DNA from: Betaproteobacteria bacterium
Lineage (GTDB): Bacteria; Acidobacteriota; Terriglobia; Acidiferrales; UBA7541
NCBI GenBank assembly: GCA_903970165.1
Contig: CAJCHZ010000039.1
Coordinates: 151,421 to 215,420, forward strand
Length of the DNA: 64,000 nt
Direction: 5' to 3'
A program made the position numbers and the translations under genes. Under the pieces are notes generated by a model. The model searched no databases. It worked only from the letters and a program-made list of their open reading frames with translations, and was not told the origin of the DNA. This document shows, piece by piece, positions 46,293 through 56,305 of this stretch (its first letter is position 1; each line of letters opens with the position of its first letter).

Positions 46293-49200
46293 TTTGGCTG
46301 TCCGCTTTCAATTTCCGTTTTCTTTTCTGCCGATTGGCCGCGATCAAGCCAGGAAATCCAGGATGGCCGCCGCCCGGGAGTTTCCTGCACAAAAGCGACC
46401 CGGCCTGGGATCAACAATTCGACTTCTGTCCCGGCGCTGGTACGACTCATAACTCGGAACCGGGCTCCGATTCGTTCGGCCCTTTCGCGCATACCCGACA
46501 AGCCCCAGTGCCCTTCCTTGCCTTCGCTCAAGACATGTTGATCGATGCCGCAGCCGTTGTCGCGCACACGAATTTGCAAGTGGCTTACCTCGTATTCTAT
46601 CTCCATCTCAATATGAGATGCACCGGAATGCCGGAAGGCATTGGTCAACGCCTCCCGCCCAATAAAATACACGTCGTCGCCGATGGCGGCACGCAACGGC
46701 CGAGGAGTTCCCTCGACAAGGATGCGAAAACCGGTGTGCGTGCTGCTGAAGCCCAGATCCTGCCGAATTCGCAGAAATGCTTCTTCAAGGTTCTGGGAGG
46801 CCGTTTCATGGGAGCGCAATCCTCGAAGCGTGTTTCGCCCATCATCAATAACCCGGGTCATAAGCTCCAGAACCCGGGCCACAAGGGGCCGGGCCGGCGA
46901 CTGCTCCGGCAGATGCTCGGCTGCGACATGAAGCTGCATCGAAGCGCTGAGCACGCCTTGCAGCAGAGTGTCATGTAGTTCCTGGGCGATTCTTGTTCGC
47001 TCAGCAAGGCGCTCATCGAAGCGCACGTTCATTTGTCGCGTCAGCGTGCGGACTCTAAGACGAAAAAATGCCAGCACAACTAAGGCGACAGCAAGCAACA
47101 CGGACAACCGAAACCACGACGTCTGCCAAAACACCGGCTCGATCTCAAACTGAAACGTGGATTCCGCGCTGTTCCACAACCCGTCGCTGTTGCTGGCTTT
47201 GACGTGAAAGAGATATGTCCCGGAATCCAGATTCGTGTAACTCGTCTCCCGCGTGGCCGTCGGTTCGCTCCACCCTTCATCGAACCCGTCTAGTCTGTAT
47301 CGGAACCTCACGCGTGCGGGAACCGACAAGCTGAGGCCTGTGTAGCTCAACGTTATCCTCTGATGGGGATTCGAAATGCGCGTGCGAGTGTCGAGTGGGA
47401 TCGCGCGTCCATCGGCCAATATCCCCTCCAGATGCACGATCGCCGGGGCGGAATCAATCGTCATTGCTTTTGGCTCAACAAAAGAAAGCCCGCCATTCAT
47501 GGAAAACCAAATCCGCCCGAGTGAATCGCCGACCACGGATCGCTGTCTCTTAACTCCATGCGTGCTTTCGAGGCCATCGGCAAGTCCATATTCTCTTACA
47601 TCCCCATCACCCAGATCGTCGAGCAACAATTTTTCGCGATTGATGCGTAAAACATGATCCGAGGTCGAGACCCATAAAGAATCGCTTCTGTCTTCAGCCA
47701 TCCCGAGGATAGGTTGGTGCAACGCCTCCGGCACTTCGCGCGGCGTTTGAATTGTTCCCGAGCGAAGGAACGCCAAACCATTTGCTGTTCCGATCCAAAG
47801 CACGCCCGTGGAATCTTGAATCAAGCAATTGACGGTTCCCGGTGGCAATCCGTCGCGGCTTGAATAATTCCGCCATTGGCCATTGGAGAATGCGCTCAAG
47901 CCGTTCGGCGTTCCAAACCACATCGTTCCATCAGAACCTTCAAAAATCGAAGAGATCGAGTTGGAGGCCAGTCCATCTCGGGTCGTATACGTTTTCGAGC
48001 TCCCGTGCCTGAACCAGCTTAGCCCTGCGCTGATTGTTCCAGCCCATACTCCACCATCTCGAGTCTCCTGTACGGCAAACACACTGTTTTGAACAAGGCC
48101 CTCGTTCTTCGTGAAGGTCTCCATGTCGAACGCATCGCCGCTACCTTTGTAAAGAAGATGCGTGAGTCCGCCCTGTTGCCGTCCTAACCACAATTCGCCC
48201 TTGCCGCCGCTGATGGAATACACAATGTCTTTATCCAAGCCGGCAACAGTCACTCGTCCGACCTTGCCTTCTTCCAGCCAATATAAACCGCCGCTGGAAG
48301 AAGCAAACCAAGTGCGGCCTTCCGAATCGACATACACGGGACCATCGCTCCCGGAAAGTAGCCCTGAGGCTACCGAGTAAGTCGTAAAAGCGCTATCGCG
48401 AAGGCGTTCAATACCTCGCGAACTCCCGACCCACAGATTTCCCTCGCGATCCTCGAACAAAGCTGTCACCGACTGAGTTGCCGCTTTCTCTGCCTCTGGC
48501 GACAAGCGCCCCCGGGCATCAATACGCATCAGCCCATTGGAGCTACCTATCCACATGTTGGAGTCGCGGTCTTTGACCACCACGAAAGTTTGAAGATGGC
48601 TGCGTCCATGCGGCACACCGACTGCCCTCAACACAGTCCCGTTCCAGCGTACGACGCCATTATCGGTGCCGACCCACAATTCATGCCGATCAACAGGAAA
48701 CAGAGAGTTGATCTTCTTGTCCGGCAACCCTTGGGCGATGGAAAAACTCTGGCCTTCGCTAATGTAATACAGACCTTGTTCTCGCGTGCCTACCCAGAGT
48801 TTCTTGTCTCCCGTCTCAGCCATCGAAATGACCAGACCAGGAGGCTGACCCGCAGGTTGTATTGTTACAAATCTTCCCTTGCTGTATCGAACCACGCCAT
48901 TGGCGAGCCCTGTCAACACAAGTTCCCCGTTTTCGCCGATGCACATCGCTGTGATATCGGGTTCCGTAATCGGAAGTTCAGCCAGGACGTCTTGAAATGT
49001 TCCGCCTCGGTATCGAAGCAGGCTTGGCTGCTGCATGCGTATCCACAAACTTCCCTCAGCATCCACCGCCAGGCCAACGGCAGGTCCCTCAGGGATTATG
49101 GCCACATCGGAATGCTGAAAGAGCCGAAAACTGAGCCCATCGAAGCGCACCAGCCCTTTCTCCGTTCCAATCCATAAGTAACCATCGGGAGTTTGCGCGA

Positions 49201-49357
49201 ACGCGTAAACCAAGCCACCCGTGTATCCTTGCTCTATGCCCCAGTTGTCACGGAGATATTGCGATATCGCCTTACTCGAACTCAATGCGTCGGCCGCGGT
49301 TGCGAAGCACACGAAGACAAGAGCCGCCGAGAACCATCTCCACAGCCGGAGAGGCAT
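46289..49357 (-). CDS. Two-component-propeller sensor histidine kinase
   Basis: About 1022 residues from ATG 49357 (an upstream ATG at 49444 lies inside the preceding gene). A signal peptide (LWRWFSAALVFVCFATAADA) leads to a large periplasmic region of propeller repeats with the IGTANGLA/WFGTPNGL pattern, forming probably two seven-blade propellers. Then come a Y_Y_Y domain (RFRYRLDGFDEGW), one membrane helix (LSVLLAVALVVLAFFRL), the HisKA_3 motif IAQELHDTLLQG with the phosphorylated His, and an ATPase end (LRIRVRDNGCGID-type). Propeller kinases sense external saccharides or related ligands in Bacteroidetes and Acidobacteria; the ligand here is unknown. It overlaps the regulator gene. Confidence 0.92.
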   Translation of the reverse strand: MPLRLWRWFSAALVFVCFATAADALSSSKAISQYLRDNWGIEQGYTGGLVYAFAQTPDGYLWIGTEKGLVRFDGLSFRLFQHSDVAIIPEGPAVGLAVDAEGSLWIRMQQPSLLRYRGGTFQDVLAELPITEPDITAMCIGENGELVLTGLANGVVRYSKGRFVTIQPAGQPPGLVISMAETGDKKLWVGTREQGLYYISEGQSFSIAQGLPDKKINSLFPVDRHELWVGTDNGVVRWNGTVLRAVGVPHGRSHLQTFVVVKDRDSNMWIGSSNGLMRIDARGRLSPEAEKAATQSVTALFEDREGNLWVGSSRGIERLRDSAFTTYSVASGLLSGSDGPVYVDSEGRTWFASSSGGLYWLEEGKVGRVTVAGLDKDIVYSISGGKGELWLGRQQGGLTHLLYKGSGDAFDMETFTKNEGLVQNSVFAVQETRDGGVWAGTISAGLSWFRHGSSKTYTTRDGLASNSISSIFEGSDGTMWFGTPNGLSAFSNGQWRNYSSRDGLPPGTVNCLIQDSTGVLWIGTANGLAFLRSGTIQTPREVPEALHQPILGMAEDRSDSLWVSTSDHVLRINREKLLLDDLGDGDVREYGLADGLESTHGVKRQRSVVGDSLGRIWFSMNGGLSFVEPKAMTIDSAPAIVHLEGILADGRAIPLDTRTRISNPHQRITLSYTGLSLSVPARVRFRYRLDGFDEGWSEPTATRETSYTNLDSGTYLFHVKASNSDGLWNSAESTFQFEIEPVFWQTSWFRLSVLLAVALVVLAFFRLRVRTLTRQMNVRFDERLAERTRIAQELHDTLLQGVLSASMQLHVAAEHLPEQSPARPLVARVLELMTRVIDDGRNTLRGLRSHETASQNLEEAFLRIRQDLGFSSTHTGFRILVEGTPRPLRAAIGDDVYFIGREALTNAFRHSGASHIEMEIEYEVSHLQIRVRDNGCGIDQHVLSEGKEGHWGLSGMRERAERIGARFRVMSRTSAGTEVELLIPGRVAFVQETPGRRPSWISWLDRGQSAEKKTEIESGQPK

Positions 49358-49367
49358 CGCCCCCCCA

Positions 49368-50552
49368 TCACGGGAGGTATTCGAACTTTTCAATGACAAC
49401 CTCTGCTTCTCTGTGAGGAGGTTCCTTCGAAAAACGGAATACATAAAGATTTATGCGTGCCGACTCCACTCCCGGAACGGGTACTCCCGAAGTGAAGACA
49501 TGCTCCGCCACAAGCCCGGTTTTGCTGCCGGCATCGGATCCACGCACCGTACGGAAGGAGAGGCGCCCGGGTTCCCAATGAAAGGTATGCGTCAATTCGC
49601 CGGAAGGCGCACTAAAACGAGTTGAATTTTCCGGCACATAAAACGGCTGAACGATATACTGCGCGTTCTTGCTGGTTGTCGAATCGCCCCAGCGAGTGAT
49701 CTCCACATCCATCTCACGGTGATTCTGATCGGTTCCCGAATAGTCCCATGTAAACATGGTGAAAACAGCTGCTGCTTCCAGCTGAGATGTGTCCTTCACC
49801 ACAAAAGTATACGTGCCATATCCAAAGCTCCGCGTGAGCGTAACCTCCGCGCACGTCCAATCGTCCCCTGCTTTGGCTATCCGCAGGTGCAGCGCTCCGT
49901 TCGCATCCGTCCATGCGTTGCTCGCGTTGTAGTTGTTGCCTCCGCCGCGATCGCTTGGTGCATCTCGGATTCTCCACTCATATCCGCTAAAAAAGAGAGT
50001 CTTCGAGATTGGATTGTTGGTACTCCCGCCAGGAACCACGGTTACCGCCGCCACGCTACCACCTGTAGACGGCAGTGCACTCAGAGTAGATTCCGGGTGA
50101 TAGCCAGGCTCGACAAGCAACGCAGCGTACTCCGTTCCGAGGTGGGTCGAGTTAATCCATTTGCCGTCCTGCCGGATGAGGGTAAAGGCATCGTTCACCA
50201 GGGGTTGCACCCACCACACACCGCTTCTGGCATATAAAACCAGCTGCTGCCCGGGTCGTCCGCCAATCACCTTCCCCTCAATAATGTCCAGCTTGTCCGG
50301 ACCGCCCTCCGACGCTGGCGGTACCCGCGTGAATTCAATCGAAGGCCCCGACGCCTCTCGTCGGAAATTACAACCGTTGGCCAGGACACACAGGATCGCC
50401 GCACCGAGGAGTTTCGCTGTGCGCCCGCGGTATGTACTACCGGCGCCTATCCTTGCTTTCCAGCGCCGAAACCGGGCGATGCTAACCGGCTCGCAAAATC
50501 GACTAAAAAAGAACAAATTTAGCCCCAGGATTCCCGCAATTCGATTGCGCAT
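49368..50552 (-). CDS. Lipoprotein with GH16/concanavalin-like domain
   Basis: A 394-residue protein. The lipobox ILCVLANGC near residue 61 suggests a lipid-anchored exported protein; the true start may be inside the first 45 residues. An Ig-like segment (about 75-160) precedes a jelly-roll domain that resembles glycoside hydrolase 16 and lectin folds (FGYGTYTFVVKDTSQLEAAA, DVEITRWGDSTTSKNAQYI, THTFHWEPGRLSF). The consensus GH16 active site ExDxxE reads as HREMDVEI here (E-x-D-x-E, one residue short), so activity is uncertain. It ends 10 bp before the kinase start and heads that operon. Confidence 0.72.
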   Translation of the reverse strand: MRNRIAGILGLNLFFFSRFCEPVSIARFRRWKARIGAGSTYRGRTAKLLGAAILCVLANGCNFRREASGPSIEFTRVPPASEGGPDKLDIIEGKVIGGRPGQQLVLYARSGVWWVQPLVNDAFTLIRQDGKWINSTHLGTEYAALLVEPGYHPESTLSALPSTGGSVAAVTVVPGGSTNNPISKTLFFSGYEWRIRDAPSDRGGGNNYNASNAWTDANGALHLRIAKAGDDWTCAEVTLTRSFGYGTYTFVVKDTSQLEAAAVFTMFTWDYSGTDQNHREMDVEITRWGDSTTSKNAQYIVQPFYVPENSTRFSAPSGELTHTFHWEPGRLSFRTVRGSDAGSKTGLVAEHVFTSGVPVPGVESARINLYVFRFSKEPPHREAEVVIEKFEYLP

Positions 50553-50726
50553 TCAACACGTTGTGCTTTGCATTCGTTCTTATATTCCCCTCATCCTACA
50601 GCCCTAAGGCCTGAGTTGCCAGTAGCACGAATCTACCGACAGTTTCGCGACATTATCCTGGCTATCTTTTATTGACACTCTTTTCTACGCCTCCTAATAT
50701 CAAGGCTAACGGACGGAAGGTCCCTG

Positions 50727-53700
50727 GTGCTTGGGCAGCTTCTAGGTCAATACCAAATCATCGAAGAGATTGGCAAAGGCGGCATGGGTGTGGTGTACCG
50801 TGCTCGTGACACCCGCCTTGAGCGTGATGTCGCTCTAAAGCTCCTGCCCGCGGGTACTCTCGCCGACGCGGACGCCCGCAAACGCTTTCGCAACGAAGCT
50901 CTGGCCCTCGCCCGCCTCAATCACTCCAACATTTGTTCGGTCTATGATTTCAATACGCAGGACGGTATCGATTTCCTGGCCATGGAATTTGTCCCCGGCA
51001 TTTCGCTCGACAAGCGGCTCTCCTCAGCCAGCATCCCGCTCTCTGAAGTTGTCCATCTAGGAGTCCAACTTGCCGACGGTCTGGCTTCCGCTCACGCCCA
51101 AGGCGTTTTGCATCGCGACCTGAAACCTGGCAATTTACGTATCACGCCGGACGGGCGTCTGAAGATCCTCGACTTCGGCCTCGCCAAACTTTTCCGTCCC
51201 GATGCCTCCGCCGAGGCCACTCTCAGTCTCGCGGAAACCTCCAGTTTCTCCGGGACAATTCCTTATATGCCACCCGAGCAGCTCCGCGGCGAACCGTGTG
51301 ACGCGCGCAGCGATATTTATTCGGCAGGCTCCGTGCTCTATGAAATGGCCACCGGTCAGCGTCCTTTTCCAGAGCCCCAACTCGCGAAACTCATCGACGC
51401 TATTCTTCACGGCGACGCTCCCCGCTCGTCGCAAGTCAATCGCCGCATCTCGCCCGCCCTCGACGCAATCCTGGCCAAAGCCTTGGATCGCAGCCCTGAT
51501 CGGCGCTACCAGTCTGCTCGTGAATTGCGAATCGACCTGCAACGGTCCGCAACCACCCCGGACGCGAAAATCGCTCCAGCGAGATTCGTCCCCGTGTCTC
51601 GTCTCTTCCTCGCGATTCTGGTCCTTTTACTAACCGTGGGCGCGTCGCTTGGCTGGTATTTCTCACGCAAGACACCACATATTATCGACACCGAGGAGGA
51701 TCCGGGAAGCGCCGCCGCTCGAATTGCCCGTTTGCACCAGAGGCGCTCCGTCGCCGTCCTGGGTTTTAAAAATCTATCCAGCCGTCCGGAAGACGCGTGG
51801 CTCTCCACGGCACTTTCCGAAATGCTGACCACGGAACTATCCGGTGGAGAGCGCCTGCGCACCGTCTCCGGTGAAAATGTTGCCCGTATGAAAATCAATC
51901 TTTCGCTTTCCGATTCAGAAAGCTATGCCCCCGACACTCTCGGCCACATCCGCACACAATTGGACAGCGATGTGGTCGTCATAGGTTCTTACTTCGTTGT
52001 CCACGACCCCAAGGGCGCACAAATCAGACTGGACCTGAGGTTGCAAGACACACGGACTGGCGAGGTTCTCGACGCCTTCAAAGAGCCCGGACCTACCTCG
52101 GAAATTTTGGACATCGTCTCCCGCGCGGGTACCCGTTTGCGCACTGCTCTTGGCGCCCCTGATCTCTCTCCTGAAGACTCCGGCCGGTTCCGCGCCAGTG
52201 TGCCCACAACTCCAGAAGCCACGCGCTTGTACGCCGAAGGTCTCGAAAAGTTCCGCGTCTACGACTACGTTGCCGCGCGGGATCTCCTGCAAAAAGCCGT
52301 CAATGCGGACCCCGCAAATGCTCTGGCAACCATGGCCTTGGCCAGCGCCTGGGGTCAACTCGGTTATGACGACCGCGCCCGTGAACTTGCCAAAAAGGCC
52401 TTCGACTTGTCTTCCGGCTTGCCCCGCGAGCAGCAACTAGCCGTCCAAGCTCAATACAAGAGCACCATTCATGACTGGAATGGCGCCATCGAAGCTTACC
52501 GTTCTTTGATCAAGCTGTTCCCGGACGTCGAAGAATATCCCCTCCAACTTTCTCAAGCCCTCAATTCAGCCGGAAAATCGCAGGATGCTCTGTCTCTTCT
52601 CCGGCAAACGCGCGCCGCATTTCCATCCGCGCCCGATGACCCGCGCTTCGACCTTGGCGAGGCCAGCATTTCCGACGATCAGAGCAACTACAAAGCGGAA
52701 CAACCCGCCGCGGCGCGCGCTGCCGACAAAGCCAGGCAGCGCGGCGAACGCCTGATCCTGGCCCGCGCATTGATCATGGAAAGCTGGGCCATCTTCAATC
52801 TTGGTGATCCGGAAAAAGCGATCACTATGTCCCTGGAGTCCAAGGGCATTTACGAATCAGTGGGCGATCGTGTGGGTGTATCTCGCGCGCTGCATAATCT
52901 TGGAACCTTCTCCATGCAGCTTGGCAAGTTCGATGACGCGCAGAAGTATTTCGAGCAAACGATTGCCATACGCACCGCGATTCAGGACAACCGCGGCCTT
53001 GCCCGCGTCTATAATGATGCGACTCTTTTGAAAGAGCGCCGAGGCGACCTGAAGGGCGCCCTCGAAGGGTACAAACAGGGTCTTTCCATCGCGCAAAAAA
53101 TCAACGACAAAAATTCCATCGCCAACTCTTTCGGAAACCTCGCCAACATCTACCAGGCCATGGGCCAAAATGCGGAAGCAATGAAGCTTTATCAACAAGC
53201 GCTCGATATGGATCGTGCCATGGGCAACAAAGGGGGCACCGCCGTCGCGCTCGCCAATCTTGGCATGCTGCAAACCAGCTCCGGAAACTTTAATGTCGCC
53301 AAACAGACTCTCGAAGAGTCTGCACGCGACTTCGAAGAAATCGGACGCCCCAGCGGCGTCGCTCAAGTCCGCAGCGCCCTGGGCAACCTCTACTCCAACC
53401 AGGGAGATTATGTCTCAGCTCGAAAAAACTACCAGCAGTCTTTGGATATCGCGAAAACGGGCGGAGACCCGGCCACCGCCGCCAGTGCCGAAATTTCCCT
53501 GGGCATTATGGATCGTCACGATGGCGAGTTTGCCTCTGCCCGTAAATCCATGGAAGAAGCGCTCTCTTTTGCCCGCCAATCCGGCGACGCTCTGCTCATC
53601 GCGGACGCCTCACGCAATCTGGCCTACTTGAACTACATACAAGGTGATCTTGCAGAGTGCGGAAAGATTATTGATGCCATCCTGCCGGAAATTCGGAAAG

Positions 53701-54350
53701 GCAACGACAAAAATATGCTTGCGATTGTGCTCGACGCGCAGGCGGACCTCCTTGTAGCCCGCGACGATGTTCCTGGCGCGCTCAAAGCCGTCAACGAAGC
53801 GCTCGCCCTCGCCAAAGAACTAAAGGACACTTGGCAATCCGTTGTCTTCGATCTGGATATCGCTCGCTATCACCTGGAACAGGGTGACCCGCGCAAGGCC
53901 GGCGTCTTCGCACGAAATGTGCTCTCGGCAGCTGAGCATCAGAAAAACATCGAGATGCAGGGGGAAGCATTGATCGTTCTTGCCCGCGCCGTGCGCGAGC
54001 AAGGTCAAATCGCCGAAGCGCAGAACCTGATCCAGAGAGCCGCTGAGATTCCTATGCAAAGCGGATGGTTTGAAATGCGCCTCTGGATCGCGACCGAGCA
54101 GGCCCGAATACTAACGGCAACCGGCGGGGCCAAGGAAGCCGCGAAGAACCTCACCGACGCACTCGCCGCTGTGGGCCCAAAAACTGCCTTCGCTACGCAG
54201 TTTGATGCTCGCCTGGCGCTGGCGGAGGCCAGCGCGAAAGCCGGGGCCCCGGATGCCCAACAGGCCTTCTCCAACCTGGAAAAAGAGGCAACCACAAAAG
54301 GTTTCCTTCTCGTTGCCAGGAAAGCTGCCGCGAAAAGTCATTCGAAGTGA
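50727..54350 (+). CDS. Ser/Thr protein kinase with TolB-like domain and TPR array
   Basis: A 1207-residue protein with a start at GTG 50727 (GGAAGG upstream). Residues 8-270 form a Hanks-type kinase: P-loop GKGGMGVVYRARD, Lys in VALKLL, HRD in VLHRDLKPGN, DFG in LDFGLAKL, and MPPEQL. One membrane helix follows (about 293-312). Residues 345-450 look like a TolB-like/FlgO domain with VAVLGFKNLSSRPEDAWLSTALSEMLTTEL (quoted in part). The last ~700 residues are TPRs, many with the GDLxxAxxxYxQ pattern. Kinase, sensor helix and external TPRs suggest a signal-transducing scaffold. Divergent from the GH16-like operon across 174 bp. Confidence 0.94.
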   Translation: MLGQLLGQYQIIEEIGKGGMGVVYRARDTRLERDVALKLLPAGTLADADARKRFRNEALALARLNHSNICSVYDFNTQDGIDFLAMEFVPGISLDKRLSSASIPLSEVVHLGVQLADGLASAHAQGVLHRDLKPGNLRITPDGRLKILDFGLAKLFRPDASAEATLSLAETSSFSGTIPYMPPEQLRGEPCDARSDIYSAGSVLYEMATGQRPFPEPQLAKLIDAILHGDAPRSSQVNRRISPALDAILAKALDRSPDRRYQSARELRIDLQRSATTPDAKIAPARFVPVSRLFLAILVLLLTVGASLGWYFSRKTPHIIDTEEDPGSAAARIARLHQRRSVAVLGFKNLSSRPEDAWLSTALSEMLTTELSGGERLRTVSGENVARMKINLSLSDSESYAPDTLGHIRTQLDSDVVVIGSYFVVHDPKGAQIRLDLRLQDTRTGEVLDAFKEPGPTSEILDIVSRAGTRLRTALGAPDLSPEDSGRFRASVPTTPEATRLYAEGLEKFRVYDYVAARDLLQKAVNADPANALATMALASAWGQLGYDDRARELAKKAFDLSSGLPREQQLAVQAQYKSTIHDWNGAIEAYRSLIKLFPDVEEYPLQLSQALNSAGKSQDALSLLRQTRAAFPSAPDDPRFDLGEASISDDQSNYKAEQPAAARAADKARQRGERLILARALIMESWAIFNLGDPEKAITMSLESKGIYESVGDRVGVSRALHNLGTFSMQLGKFDDAQKYFEQTIAIRTAIQDNRGLARVYNDATLLKERRGDLKGALEGYKQGLSIAQKINDKNSIANSFGNLANIYQAMGQNAEAMKLYQQALDMDRAMGNKGGTAVALANLGMLQTSSGNFNVAKQTLEESARDFEEIGRPSGVAQVRSALGNLYSNQGDYVSARKNYQQSLDIAKTGGDPATAASAEISLGIMDRHDGEFASARKSMEEALSFARQSGDALLIADASRNLAYLNYIQGDLAECGKIIDAILPEIRKGNDKNMLAIVLDAQADLLVARDDVPGALKAVNEALALAKELKDTWQSVVFDLDIARYHLEQGDPRKAGVFARNVLSAAEHQKNIEMQGEALIVLARAVREQGQIAEAQNLIQRAAEIPMQSGWFEMRLWIATEQARILTATGGAKEAAKNLTDALAAVGPKTAFATQFDARLALAEASAKAGAPDAQQAFSNLEKEATTKGFLLVARKAAAKSHSK

Positions 54351-54363
54351 TTGGAATTCTTGC

Positions 54364-55692
54364 TCAGTTTCCATCTCCCGGATGGTTCATTGCGTCGGGC
54401 TGGTTTACCGAATCAGTGGCCGCAACGCCCGTTATCAGTCTTGCTCCGCGGCTGAACGTTAGATACTCAAAGCCCCATTGCACAAAAACCAGCACGCGAT
54501 TCTGGAATTCCACAATGTACATCAAGTGGACAAACAGCCAGACAATCCACGCGGGCAGCCCCGAAAGATGCAGCCCAAAAATATCCGCGACCGCAGCCGC
54601 TCGCCCGATAACCGCCAAATTTCCTTTATTGAAATAATGAAAAGGCTTGGCCTCCGGATTCCCTTTCAGTCGCGCTTTGATCGTCTTTGCCGCGTAAGCT
54701 CCACCCTGAATGGCTACCTGGGCGACACCCGGCAGCGGATTCCCTTTTTCATCCAGCGAAAGCGCTAAATCGCCCACGATAAATATTCCGGGATATCCCT
54801 GAACGGTGAGGTTGGGATTCACCTTGATGCGCCCGCTCCGGTCCGTCTCTGCATTCGTGCGTTCCGCCAGCTTTTTGCCAAACTCATTCGTCGTAACGCC
54901 GCCAGCCCACAGCACCGTCTTCGCGGCCAATCGTTTGGACTCCTCGCCCGATTTGTACGTCACGCCATCTGCATCAATGCACGTGACCATCACTTCTTTC
55001 GTGACTTCGACGCCCAGTCGCCGCACCAACTTCTCCGCCTTTGCAGAAAGATCTTCGGGAAACGACCCCAACACGCGGTGGCCGCCTTCCATTAAAATGA
55101 TTCGCGCGTCCTGTGGATTGATCTTCCGAAAATCATGCCTGAGTGTCTCGGTGGCAATTTCCGCTAAAGCCCCGGCAAGCTCCATCCCTGTCGCACCCGC
55201 TCCCACAATCACAAACGTTAGCCATGCATGCGACTCCCCTTCGCTCGTCGCGCGCTCTGCCTTCTCAAACGCATATAGAATCTTGTGCCGGATCGCCGTG
55301 GCTTCCTCAATGGATTTCAAGCTCGGCGCCCACTCTCGCCATCCATCGTTGCCGTAATAAGACGTTTGCGATCCGGTTGCGACAATCAGCGAATCGTATG
55401 GATAAGTTCCGCCGTCACGCAGGATCACGCGTTTATTGACAGGATCGATGTCCGCGGCCTCACCAAGCAAGACTTGCGTATTTTTCTGACGGCTCAAAAC
55501 TCCTCGTAACGGCGCCGAAATCTCTCCTGGGGAAAGAGATCCCGTCGCAACCTGGTACATCAGAGGTTGGAATAGGTGAAAGTTTCTCTTGTCAATCAGC
55601 GTCACGTCTACCGGCGCCCGCTTGAATTTCAGCGCCGCATTCAGCCCGCCAAATCCGCCCCCCAGAATCATGACCCGGTGCCGTGTCTCCAT
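54364..55692 (-). CDS. ndh: Type II NADH dehydrogenase (NDH-2), FAD-dependent
   Basis: A 442-residue flavoprotein: FAD motif GGGFGGLNAALKF near 11, LVVATGSQTSYYG-like strand, NAD motif VGAGATGMELAGALAE, late FVVGDLAL-type sequence (IFIVGDLALSLDEKGNPLPGVAQVAIQGG, quoted in part), and a hydrophobic C-terminal helix for membrane binding. It oxidises NADH to reduce quinone without pumping protons. It converges on the kinase gene, the two stop codons being 13 bp apart. Confidence 0.9.
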   Translation of the reverse strand: METRHRVMILGGGFGGLNAALKFKRAPVDVTLIDKRNFHLFQPLMYQVATGSLSPGEISAPLRGVLSRQKNTQVLLGEAADIDPVNKRVILRDGGTYPYDSLIVATGSQTSYYGNDGWREWAPSLKSIEEATAIRHKILYAFEKAERATSEGESHAWLTFVIVGAGATGMELAGALAEIATETLRHDFRKINPQDARIILMEGGHRVLGSFPEDLSAKAEKLVRRLGVEVTKEVMVTCIDADGVTYKSGEESKRLAAKTVLWAGGVTTNEFGKKLAERTNAETDRSGRIKVNPNLTVQGYPGIFIVGDLALSLDEKGNPLPGVAQVAIQGGAYAAKTIKARLKGNPEAKPFHYFNKGNLAVIGRAAAVADIFGLHLSGLPAWIVWLFVHLMYIVEFQNRVLVFVQWGFEYLTFSRGARLITGVAATDSVNQPDAMNHPGDGN

Positions 55693-55912
55693 GCCATGCG
55701 CTCCCTAAACGCAACCTCATTCCATCATCCGTCATCTCATTTACGATGACTGTTCTACTTCAGATGCTCAGCCGAAACCGGAGGATAGCAAAATCGCGTG
55801 CGCGCACCGCTAGAGCTTCTGAAGCCGCGTCACCTCTTCTCCGCGTCCACCGCGTAAGCGTTTTCTGAGCTGTGAGCAGTAGCTGTAGACTTTTTTCTAC
55901 CATCAACACGCT

Positions 55913-56305
55913 ATGAAAGCCAAACCAACACCTGCACCCCAAGACCGCGATCAGATGGAGCGCGACACCCTTCGTCTGTTATGCTCGGTGTTGGTTAAGC
56001 CCGGCACGCGCCTGGAGATTTGCCGTCTCCTTCATCCCCGGGATTTTTCAGATGCGATGCGGCGCGTCGTTTTTGAAGAGATTCTGGCGGCAGGTCTCAT
56101 CAGCTCAAAGCAACTCAGGGCTTCGTTGCCAGCCCTAGTGATCGAACGCGGATTTGCGGACTTCAATTTGGAGAAGCTCTTGGCCCCGAAACTTGCCAGC
56201 GAAGCCGAAATCGAACAATTGTTTGAAAGCACTCTCCGCCTGCTGAAGCTGGGCGGCTCGGATGACCCATCGCTCTTCGCTTCCGACACTGATGTCCAAA
56301 ACTAG
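55913..56305 (+). CDS. Hypothetical protein, DnaB-N-terminal-like helical protein
   Basis: A 130-residue, all-helical protein (RDTLRLLCSVLVKPGTRLEICRLLHPRDF, then AMRRVVFEEILAAG). The hydrophobic pattern and DFSDAMRRVVFEEI resemble the N-terminal domain of replicative helicase DnaB, but no ATPase follows. No signal peptide or membrane helix. ATG 55913 follows a weak ribosome site. Its end overlaps the CPBP-like gene by 14 bp, suggesting a coupled pair. Family not recognised with certainty. Confidence 0.65.
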   Translation: MKAKPTPAPQDRDQMERDTLRLLCSVLVKPGTRLEICRLLHPRDFSDAMRRVVFEEILAAGLISSKQLRASLPALVIERGFADFNLEKLLAPKLASEAEIEQLFESTLRLLKLGGSDDPSLFASDTDVQN

